A DNA stretch of 64,000 nt from Gramella jeungdoensis. GTDB taxonomy: Bacteria > Bacteroidota > Bacteroidia > Flavobacteriales > Flavobacteriaceae. The notes under the pieces were generated by a model. The model did not search any database. It was given only the letters and a program-made list of their open reading frames with translations, and had not been told where the DNA came from. Shown one piece after another: positions 17,541 through 26,000 of the stretch (position 1 is its first letter; every line of letters begins with the position of its first letter). Where the stretch lies: positions 248,001 to 312,000 of the forward strand of contig NZ_JAMSCK010000004.1 of the NCBI RefSeq assembly GCF_023805255.1, given 5' to 3'. Position numbers and translations under genes: made by a program.

Positions 17541-17562
17541 ATGCCGGTAGTTTTACCGACAT
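17541..17562. terminator. bidirectional intrinsic terminator
   Basis: Stem ATGCCGGTA / TACCGACAT (one C-A mismatch) around a GTTT loop, with A-rich sequence on the left and TTTCATTTT on the right. It lies in the 39-bp gap between two convergent genes. Confidence 0.72.
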
Positions 17563-17568
17563 TTCATT

Positions 17569-18189
17569 TTAATTCTTTACTACTATCAATTGGGCCTTCG
17601 CTCCCGTGAGAAGGTTCCACTCCTTTTTTGCCAGTTGTTCCCCTTTTTCACTGAGAACGCGTAATTCGGCTGTATTAGGGCCTGAACTACCCTGATTAAG
17701 AGCAACGAATTCAATACTATTAAAACCGTTTTGCAGGGTTACCAGAACCGGTTGAAAACCTGCATGCAGAGTTACGCTCCTGGCAACCAGTTCTCCGTTC
17801 ACAAATATCTGTACCTTATCTCCATCAACATATTCATGGTCACGGCAGTATACCTCTACGAATTTTCCTTTGGTAACAACATTCCCAAGACTTTGATCAA
17901 ACTTATATTCTTCCTTTATTTCCTTGTCTTTCGTCCATTTTTCCTCAATAACATCCCCGGCCGTTAATAAACCATTTGGGTTTTCCCTCAGGTCGATAGG
18001 TTTAGGCTTATCCTTTAAAAATCTGCTTTCGGTCTCCACTTCCTCTTTTTTGAGAATAGGGAAGCCTGTTGAGTTAGATTCTTCGGCTTTTATTATAGGA
18101 CCCGTATTAGTAGTACGCGGGATCTCTACCTGAGCGTTCATGCCCAGACCTACGCAGAGAAATATAAATAATAGGATTCGTTGAATCAT
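17569..18189 (-). CDS. secreted protein of unknown function
   Basis: A 206-residue exported protein: signal peptide (residues 1-19, ending GMNAQV), a proline-rich and charged linker at about 25-100, and a C-terminal beta-rich domain (about 110-206) with DHEYVDGDKVQIFVNGELVA and NGFNSIEFVALNQGSSGPNTAELRV. The domain looks like a small carbohydrate-binding or CalX-like sandwich, but I do not recognise the family with certainty. It has no lipobox. The gene is monocistronic and convergent with the DUF2383 gene. Confidence 0.75.
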   Translation of the reverse strand: MIQRILLFIFLCVGLGMNAQVEIPRTTNTGPIIKAEESNSTGFPILKKEEVETESRFLKDKPKPIDLRENPNGLLTAGDVIEEKWTKDKEIKEEYKFDQSLGNVVTKGKFVEVYCRDHEYVDGDKVQIFVNGELVARSVTLHAGFQPVLVTLQNGFNSIEFVALNQGSSGPNTAELRVLSEKGEQLAKKEWNLLTGAKAQLIVVKN

Positions 18190-18409
18190 AATTATGGGTT
18201 ATTCTGACTTATCTAAGATTATTGCATCAAAAATACAGCCAAAATTTTAAAACGTATAAAGATTGGTCAACATAGCTATTGGCCAATTCCCTTGTATTAA
18301 TAGAAATTAAGTCTCAAGGAAGTTTCGAAATCAATAAGGTGATTTCTTTATCCAAAAACAAATCTCGAAAGTATTTAGAGAAATGGTTTTCTTTTCAAAC
18401 TATCAATTC

Positions 18410-19054
18410 TTAATCCTCAGGGAAACCCGGGCTTTGTTTCATCTCTTCTATTTGCTGGGTATGGCGAGCGGTATGGCCAGCCATAAAAAGAACTGTTTGA
18501 TATGCATCAATTTTTCCAAAAGGGAACTCAGTGATATAATTTCTCATATCAACATCTGTATCCTTTAGAAAATCAACGATGTCTTCTCTTTGGTCATTGA
18601 AAGCTTCTAAAGCTTCATCGGCACTAGTATACTGGGCTTTTGGCTCAAATTGTGACTGGGTCTTTACTTTCTGACTTCGGTCTGTTATAAATCCCAGGAT
18701 CTGTTCATCGCTCATTTTTACCTCTGCCTTAAGCTCCGGGGTTGGGTCTTCGACAAACTTTGCTTCTAACATAGATTTTAAAGATCCTTCTACTATATTA
18801 ATATGCTCCACGATTTCGGCTATAGACCAGCTTTCTGGATCTGGCTTGAACTGCATTTGAGCATCGCTAAGACCTTCTACGCTTTCTTCCAGCCCTTCTT
18901 TGGTCTCTTCGAGATATTCAAAGATATCATCCTTATCTAAGCTTATTACGGCTTCGTCAGCACTTTTAGTTTCTGACAGAACAGACTTGTTTCCAGAATA
19001 AAAAGAACTCAGAAAAACAAGACAAACAAAAGAAATTAAAGTTTTCATAATCAA
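18410..19054 (-). CDS. exported DinB-superfamily protein
   Basis: A 214-residue protein with an N-terminal signal sequence (MIMKTLISFVCLVFLSSFYSG). The mature part is a DinB four-helix bundle with a His triad: SWSIAEIVEHINIVEG gives the first His and MAGHTARHTQQIEEM gives the other two. DinB-like proteins bind a metal with three His residues and include mycothiol- or bacillithiol-dependent transferases. Export to the periplasm is unusual relative to cytoplasmic members but occurs in Bacteroidota. Activity is not assigned. Confidence 0.85.
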   Translation of the reverse strand: MIMKTLISFVCLVFLSSFYSGNKSVLSETKSADEAVISLDKDDIFEYLEETKEGLEESVEGLSDAQMQFKPDPESWSIAEIVEHINIVEGSLKSMLEAKFVEDPTPELKAEVKMSDEQILGFITDRSQKVKTQSQFEPKAQYTSADEALEAFNDQREDIVDFLKDTDVDMRNYITEFPFGKIDAYQTVLFMAGHTARHTQQIEEMKQSPGFPED

Positions 19055-19158
19055 TGTTTTAAATTAATTTATTTGATCAGTTAGTTTTAAACAAGTACAC
19101 ATTCAATATGTAACAAATCTTTAGATATCTGAGGGGCCTTATCAGGATAGTTCAGTAA

Positions 19159-19527
19159 TTACTGCTTCTTTTTTATCTGGGATATATAGGTTCTCAATTC
19201 TTTTACTTTATTGCTATTGTCATCCTTGAAAATATATACATCACAGAACGCATATCTCTTATACTTTCCAGGTTCTATCTTGATTTCCACGATACCTTCC
19301 ACAACCGTTTTTTCTTTTTCATTGATGAATTCCACCACTTTTATCTCCATTGGGCCACCCTGTTTCATGCGGCCTAGCTCGCTTTCAAAGTCTGAACGTC
19401 CAGCAATAGTCTTATCTCCAACAATTTTCCATTGAATATCATCGGTAACACTACCGCTTATGAACTCTATATCACAACTGGCAAAAGCTTCATTTATCTT
19501 TTTTATGAAATCTTTTCTGCTCCCCAT
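19159..19527 (-). CDS. NTF2/SnoaL-like protein
   Basis: A 122-residue cytoplasmic protein with the NTF2-like cone fold: FIKKINEAFASCDIEFISGSVTDDIQWKIVG start, GRSDFESELGR, and C-terminal strands VEGIVEIKIEPGKYKRYAFCDVYIF. These serve as small-molecule isomerases, hydrolases or binding proteins. It is separated by only 6 bp from the VOC gene upstream, so the two are one operon and may act on the same small molecule. Confidence 0.83.
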   Translation of the reverse strand: MGSRKDFIKKINEAFASCDIEFISGSVTDDIQWKIVGDKTIAGRSDFESELGRMKQGGPMEIKVVEFINEKEKTVVEGIVEIKIEPGKYKRYAFCDVYIFKDDNSNKVKELRTYISQIKKKQ

Positions 19528-19533
19528 ACCTCC

Positions 19534-19911
19534 TTAATTTTCTTCTATTATCGAAAGAATATTTCCGGCTGTATCCTTAAACCAGGCTATAGATGGTCCC
19601 TTATCACTTCTATGAATACCTTTTAAATCGGTTTTTACAACGCCATCATATTGCTCAAATTTCACTCCTTTGGCTGTAAGTTTATCAACATGTTCCTCAA
19701 GATTATTCACTTTAAAATTCAGGACTGTAAAATTGGCTGGCTCATGGTCAGGTTTCGGATAGATCAATACTAAATGGTTTACCAGGTCTAGTTCCAATAG
19801 CCCCATTTTATTCTCGCTGATTTCCAGGCCAAGTAAATCCCCATAGAACTTCTTTGCCTCATTTAAATCGTTGGTTGAAAATGTTGAGAAGGCTTCACAT
19901 TTTGCAAGCAT
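19534..19911 (-). CDS. VOC-superfamily (glyoxalase/dioxygenase-like) protein
   Basis: A 125-residue single VOC module pair: FSTNDLNEAKKFYGDLLGLEI opens the first beta-alpha-beta-beta-beta unit, and HVDKLTAKGVKFEQYDGVV and DKGPSIAWFKDTAGNILSIIEE form the second. There is no clear three-residue metal set (the C-terminal Glu is present), so it may be a metal-free binding protein. It is the first gene of a two-gene unit with the NTF2-like gene. Confidence 0.88.
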   Translation of the reverse strand: MLAKCEAFSTFSTNDLNEAKKFYGDLLGLEISENKMGLLELDLVNHLVLIYPKPDHEPANFTVLNFKVNNLEEHVDKLTAKGVKFEQYDGVVKTDLKGIHRSDKGPSIAWFKDTAGNILSIIEEN

Positions 19912-20068
19912 AGCACTGATTTTTAAGTAAATGACTTATAAATTTACATTATTATTTTGGAATACTCCTTTTTTAATTTGTTTGAAAAGCTTTCTAAAAA
20001 CGGAAATTCAAGCTGGTATTTACAGTCGCCTGTCAACTTCTATTAATTATTTTCTATGAGGAAAAGCT

Positions 20069-20076
20069 TACATTTG
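20069..20076 (+). promoter_or_regulatory. candidate -7 promoter box for upp
   Basis: TACATTTG matches the Bacteroidota TAnnTTTG consensus, 27 bp before the upp start codon. A clear TTTG at the -33 position was not found. Confidence 0.4.
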
Positions 20077-20102
20077 AGAGATCATCTATAATTATCATAA
20101 TC

Positions 20103-20762
20103 ATGCAGGTTCAGGAACTACTCAAAACCAATTCGGTTGCAAGTAAATTCATTGCTCAGTTAAGAGATATCAAAGTCCAGGGAGACAGAATGCGTTTCAG
20201 GCGTAATATTGAGCGCCTTGGAGAGATCCTGGCCTATGAGCTAAGCAAGGAACTTAATTATACCAGGAAAGAGATCGAAACGCCTTTGGGAAAGTCTGCT
20301 ATACCCCTCCCGGAAGACGAATTGGTTATTTGTTCTATACTTCGTGCCGGTCTTCCCTTGCACCAGGGACTCCTTAATTACTTTGATGATGCAGAAAACT
20401 CTTTTATTTCAGCTTACCGGCATCATCCCGATAATGATGAGAATTTTGAGATACTAGTTGAATATTTAGCTTCTCCCTCACTGGAGGGAAAAACACTAAT
20501 CCTGGCTGACCCCATGCTGGCTACGGGCCGGTCTTTTTCCAATGTTTTAAAAGCTCTGGAACCAATGGGGCAACCTGCGAAGATCCACCTGGTATCTGTA
20601 ATAGGTTCAGATGAAGGTATAGAGTATCTTAAATCTGTATTTCCCGAAAATTCCAAACTATGGATAGCCACCATAGATCATGAGCTTGACAAGAACGGTT
20701 ATATAGTTCCGGGCCTTGGTGATGCGGGTGATCTCTGCTTTGGCAATAAGCTTCAACATTAA
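20103..20762 (+). CDS. upp: uracil phosphoribosyltransferase
   Basis: A 219-residue UPRT that converts uracil and PRPP to UMP in pyrimidine salvage. The PRPP-binding motif is ADPMLATGRS (about residues 134-143), followed by VSVIGSDEGIEYL and the C-terminal uracil-binding region VPGLGDAGDLCFG, all in the expected order. RAGLPLHQGL (about residues 81-90) is the conserved R/A-G-LP motif. The stop codon overlaps by 4 bp (TTAA) with the stop of the convergent TamL gene. Confidence 0.94.
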   Translation: MQVQELLKTNSVASKFIAQLRDIKVQGDRMRFRRNIERLGEILAYELSKELNYTRKEIETPLGKSAIPLPEDELVICSILRAGLPLHQGLLNYFDDAENSFISAYRHHPDNDENFEILVEYLASPSLEGKTLILADPMLATGRSFSNVLKALEPMGQPAKIHLVSVIGSDEGIEYLKSVFPENSKLWIATIDHELDKNGYIVPGLGDAGDLCFGNKLQH

Positions 20763-23062
20763 AACGGATAGCCTATCGCAAAATTGAAAACTGGGTTCGT
20801 AATATCGAAATCCCATCTCTGCCCTGCTGGCAGGGAAGGATCATGCATAGGAGCAGCCAGATCAAATCTTATTACGAAATTCTGAATATCAATTCGTAAA
20901 CCAACACCCCCTCCTATTCCGAATTCATTGATAAAATTCCCACTAAACTGTCCAATATTGGCCGGTTGGTTTTGTTCTTCAGATCCCTCCGGCTGAAGGT
21001 CGGGATTTACTTTACTGGTCCATACATTCCCTGCATCAATAAAGAATGCCCCATTCAAATAAGTTATAATTGGGAATCGGTATTCAGCATTGGCTTCCAG
21101 TCTTATATTTCCGTACTGGTCTCTATATCCTACATCTCCATCTTCAGGAGGAGTATAATCTCCGGGGCCTAAAGATCGTGTTCTGAATGCCCTAACACTG
21201 TAAGGCCCGCCAGAAAAATATTGCTTACTGAAAGGCATCACATCAGAATTCCCGTAAGGGATTCCATAGCCTGCAAATAATCTCGTCGCTATCACCTGAG
21301 AATCTCCCAACCGGAAATGATACCTGAAATCTGCATCCACTTTGGCATACTGGGCATATTCAAGACCAAATACTTCTTTTTTGCCAGATTCGGCTTCTTT
21401 TCCAATTAAACCGAAAGTATTTCCGGCAATGTCAAGGTTGGTATTTAAATAAAACACATGTTTTTTTCCCAAATCTACCAGGCCGTTATAAATGAAGGAA
21501 TATGTGAGCCCCGCTATGAATTCCTGATCGAAACTTCTCTGCAAAAACGGATTTTCAATCAGGACATCCCTGAATTCCTGGGTAGTATTTCCCAGCTTCA
21601 CATAATTGAAATTTATAGGATTCAATTCATGGGAAACATAGCGATTGGCATTCCAGTAATATCCGAAGCGTGCTGAAAGCGATGTCAGGCTGAATAACTG
21701 ACTTCTCTTAAGATAATCCCCACCCAGGCTGATCTTGGTTTTAGGAATGGAATATTCAAAGAAATCTTCATTTATGTCTATCGGGAAAATCATGCGTGGA
21801 ATTATAAGATCGTTGGTAAGAGCCAGCTGGATACTATTGCGTCCCGCTTCCCCGTTAGTTCCCGCCTGGAATTCATATCCTACATTGCCCGAAATATGAA
21901 AGCTCTCCCCACCTTTAAAAAGATTCCTGTTAGAAAAGGTGATTCCCAAATGTGGACCGGCGAAATTATTCGATTTTGTGAGTGCCTGTAATTCTGCCCT
22001 TATCGCTCGTTTTTTTAAAGGTGACAGGTAAATGTTGGCTTCAAGCAAACCAAGACTGTCGGTAGCGAGTGTATCTATCTCTTCATACTGTATATTCACA
22101 AATTTATAGGCACCTATAGAACCAAGTCTCCTGCTGGTATTTCTCGATTTTTCAGGATCGTAGTAATCCCCGGTTTCAATAAGAATATAAGGATCCAGGC
22201 GTTTGGGCTTAAAGAAAAGTTCTTCCTGGAAGTAATTCTTATCCTCGTATCGCTCATAATTTTTGGTCAGTGAATCTTCATCAACATTGTAATTAGCATA
22301 AACATTCACATTAGAGACCTGGTAAGGAATCACAGATTTAGGCGGGACATCTTTCTTTAATCTCAGAAAGAGATCAAACCTTTTTTTGTCATATTGATTG
22401 GTATCGGCCTCGAATATCAGGAAGCCTGGATTAAAATTATAATAACCGTCCTTTTTGAGGTGAAGGTCTATTCGTTCCCTTTCGGCCTTCAGTCTTGGTA
22501 GATCAAATCGCATTCCCTGTTCCAGCAATGTCTTGTCAAAATTTTCCTGGATATTCCTGTAAACGATCAGGGAGTCTGAATCCAATTGATAAGACTGCAT
22601 GGTATATGGATCTGGAACCTTAAGTTCATAAGATGCACTAGCTGTTTTAGACTTTTCATTCTTTTCGGTGTCTGAACTAACCCGACTGTAAAAGAAGCCC
22701 CTGTTTTCGAGTCGGTTTAAAAGCAGATCTTCCGTATTGCTAATATCTACATCTGATAGGTATACCGGTTCCTCTCCCATCTTCTTGTTAAGGAATTTAT
22801 TGATGAAGCCTGGTTTTTCCTTTTGCGCTTTATAATGAAAATACAAACCGGGTCTCATTCCAAGTATTTTAGCATTCGGTTCCGGTCTCAGCACGCTTTC
22901 AAGTTCGGCCTTTAACTCAGGTTTTTCCTTAATGGTGGTATCTGATTCTATTTTGATTCTGGCTCCGGTATAAAGGAATTCATCATCAGGAATGAATTTC
23001 TTCACACTACATGCCTGAATTAAGGCTACAACGAGCAATATGAGGCCTGGTTTAATTCTCAT
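20759..23062 (-). CDS. tamL: TamL-like Omp85 lipoprotein (BamA/TamA superfamily)
   Basis: A 767-residue outer membrane assembly protein. I take ATG 23062 (MRIKPGLILLVVALIQAC), which gives a lipoprotein signal with Cys18; the longer frame start at 23104 would bury the signal. POTRA-like repeats occupy about residues 30-330, and the C-terminal half is an Omp85 barrel with the conserved FSGGPYSVRAFRTRSLGPG (the surface-loop 6 RxGD/E-like region) and a C-terminal FNFAIGYPF strand ending in Phe. A lipidated TamA homologue encoded with TamB is the Bacteroidota form known as TamL. The start overlaps the tamB stop by 11 bp, so the pair is translationally coupled. Confidence 0.9.
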   Translation of the reverse strand: MRIKPGLILLVVALIQACSVKKFIPDDEFLYTGARIKIESDTTIKEKPELKAELESVLRPEPNAKILGMRPGLYFHYKAQKEKPGFINKFLNKKMGEEPVYLSDVDISNTEDLLLNRLENRGFFYSRVSSDTEKNEKSKTASASYELKVPDPYTMQSYQLDSDSLIVYRNIQENFDKTLLEQGMRFDLPRLKAERERIDLHLKKDGYYNFNPGFLIFEADTNQYDKKRFDLFLRLKKDVPPKSVIPYQVSNVNVYANYNVDEDSLTKNYERYEDKNYFQEELFFKPKRLDPYILIETGDYYDPEKSRNTSRRLGSIGAYKFVNIQYEEIDTLATDSLGLLEANIYLSPLKKRAIRAELQALTKSNNFAGPHLGITFSNRNLFKGGESFHISGNVGYEFQAGTNGEAGRNSIQLALTNDLIIPRMIFPIDINEDFFEYSIPKTKISLGGDYLKRSQLFSLTSLSARFGYYWNANRYVSHELNPINFNYVKLGNTTQEFRDVLIENPFLQRSFDQEFIAGLTYSFIYNGLVDLGKKHVFYLNTNLDIAGNTFGLIGKEAESGKKEVFGLEYAQYAKVDADFRYHFRLGDSQVIATRLFAGYGIPYGNSDVMPFSKQYFSGGPYSVRAFRTRSLGPGDYTPPEDGDVGYRDQYGNIRLEANAEYRFPIITYLNGAFFIDAGNVWTSKVNPDLQPEGSEEQNQPANIGQFSGNFINEFGIGGGVGLRIDIQNFVIRFDLAAPMHDPSLPAGQRWDFDITNPVFNFAIGYPF

Positions 23063-26000
23063 CTGTACTACCTTCTTTCTTTTCAGATTCACTTTCCTTA
23101 TCATTTTTAACTTTTTCCATCACTGCTCGCTCGAACATATCCTTAAACTTGTTGAATTCCTTAGTGAAGATCAAAGCGATCCCGCTCACAATTAGTTGGC
23201 CGTCTATCACATTCTCGTACTGACTCCTGCTGAAACCTTTCAGACGCCATACGCCATTTTCGTCAAGCAGATAAGAAATACTCACATTACCAATAACGGG
23301 ACTTGTTTCCTGCCCCGGCTGATTGCCTCCCTGAATATCGAGTTCACTTCCCACCTCTACTATAAGACGGTCTTCCAGAAAGGCTTTTTGGGCACTTACG
23401 TCAAGCTGTGTCCTGTCTTGAGGACTTTCCCCCTGGTAATCGGTAAAACTATCAACCTGAAAATTCAACTGCAGTCCGCTTTCACCAAGTATTCTGCTGG
23501 AAAGCATATTAAGCTGATCTGATAATGCCTCATTCAGGTTATCTCTGGCCACTGCCAAAGTACCGCCACGACTTCCATCGCTACCAGACCCTGGAAAGAA
23601 ACGGTTAAGAACCAATAACGAAAAGACCTGTTTATTCAGTTCCTGTTCCTGGTTATTCAGCTGTTGCACCATTCCGTATACCTGCCCTCCAACGGCACCC
23701 TGTTCATCTTCAGGCATATCAAGGCTGAAGGATATCTTTGGTTCCATAAGTTCACCGTCAATATTCAGATAAACATAGAATGGAAGTTCCTGTCGGTACC
23801 TTTGCGTTGTACCAGGATCTGTTGCCGATAACCGGGAAGCCATCAGGGAGGAGGCTGAAGTTTCGACCTCGTAGATGGCCCTAACATCCAGTTGGGCATC
23901 AAAAGGATCTCCTGCCCAGGAAACCCTGCTGCCATCGGCAATATCAAATCTTCTTTTTACGAGATTGTAAAGGCTCATCTCATAAAAGCCATCATTGATC
24001 TCATATATTCCGGTGAGTGAAAGCCTACCGTTAGGATACATATTGAAAATAAGGTCTCCTTCTCCCTGAACCTGGAATTTATCGCCCGTATCCTGGTTGA
24101 TAATTACATTGAAGGTGGCTCCTTCATCGACTCTTATCCTTGAAAAAATATCATAGCCAGAAATCACATAAGATTCTTCTTCGGTCTGAGTGAGTATATC
24201 ATCCGGATTTTCCTTATTAACGAAGATCACAATTCCATCCCGTTCTTTCATTTGTAACTCGGTCTCGGGCACTACATAGGTGAAATTGGTACTTTCCTTA
24301 ACGTCCAGATCCATATTCACTACCGGCAAATTAAGGTCTCCTGTAACCTGGGCATCAACATCTACCACGGCCTCTCCATAGAAAAGAGAATTATCTTCTT
24401 CTGTGGAGTTAAGAAGTCTGAAATCCCTCGCCTGGAAATCAAGATCAAAACCCGGATTTAATAACTTCTTTGTGGTAATTTTTCCATTTACCACAAAAGA
24501 GTTCTGGTTATTATCATTAATGTTGAAATCATTAAAATATACGCCCTCATTATCCAGTGTAAGCTCTTCATTCGGCAAAACGAATGGAGCGTTGAGAAAT
24601 GCAATATTAAAACCGGCATTATTAAACTTCAGGCTCCCGGTATATTGAGGTTCTGCAACGGTACCATTCAGCGTGAAATTGCCTGAGAAACTCCCGCTTC
24701 CATTTTTAATTTCACCTAAAGAAAAGCCCTCAAGTGCTGTCATTTTAACTTCATTGAGATCAAGGTTCATATCCAGTTTAGCCGACGTTTCATCCGCTAT
24801 ATAGGATCCCGTAAGATCCAGATCAACCTCTCCCCCTTTCATCGCCATCTCGAAATCATAAGTGCTAAAACCTTTCGAATTACCCTTCAGGCTCAGAGTG
24901 TTAAGATCAACGTCCATCACCTCAAACTGATTGATCTGCATATCGGCTAATAGGCCGGTCTTTCCAAAAGGATCTTCATAGGTGAGATTTCCATTAAGCT
25001 GACCTTTGGCGAGCTGATTTTCAGGGTTCAGATAGTTCAGAAATGCGGCCAGTTTAAAATTCCTGAAATCAAGGCTAAGATGTTCTTTTTCGACACCAGG
25101 TGCATTATTGCTTAACTGCATTTCCTGATCGTTCCTGGTTAATCTGAAATCCCGGAAGGAAAGATATTCCTTTGCATAGCTTACTTGATTGGACTCCGCA
25201 ACGTCCCAGGGATTTCGATTTAAAATAAGGTTCCGTGGATTTATATGGAATTTGAGGGTGTCACCCTGAAAGTTCAGTTCAGAGTTTACATGTACCAGGC
25301 TATCATTTTCATACAGGGAGGAGAAATCAAGATTAAGCTTTCGGTTTAAAACATTTCCTTTGAGAATTGTTTTTTTGATCGCAAGCGGACCTGCATTCAA
25401 TTCATTAAAAGCAAATTCAAAATTAAGATCGGTGGGATCTGAACGCATATCCAGTTTTAAACTATCTATCTCACTGCTGTAGTAATTAATAAAGGGAACA
25501 GCAATGGAAGCATCAAGTTCACGGTCCTTCTCCCTGAAATCAACATCTATATCAACACTATCCAGCTCTTCAAGGTTCACAAGAAAAACCTCATTGAGAA
25601 TTGGCGCCTGGCTAATCTTAGCGTTTAATTTAAGGTTTACCGGTTTTATAATGGAATCTTCATTATAATTCTCAGTAATATATCTCTTGAAATGGCGATC
25701 GATCGCTGCGGTGAAAGCCACAGGATCGGCATTGGACTGAAGATCAAGGTCTATCACCCTGTTATCTACCTGAACCGAAGTGGTATCTGGCCTAACATAG
25801 GCTGAAGCATTAAAGCTCCCCAGCAAATAAGTCTTATTATTATAGACGGCTACACCATCTTTTATCTCTGCCTCAGCTTCATAATTATTCGCATCACCCT
25901 CAAACCAGCCTTCAAGCACAAATCCGGTCTTAATACTTTTTTGAGTTATTCCCAGTTCTCCAAGATCGGCACCATCAAGATAAACCGTAAAATCAAAACG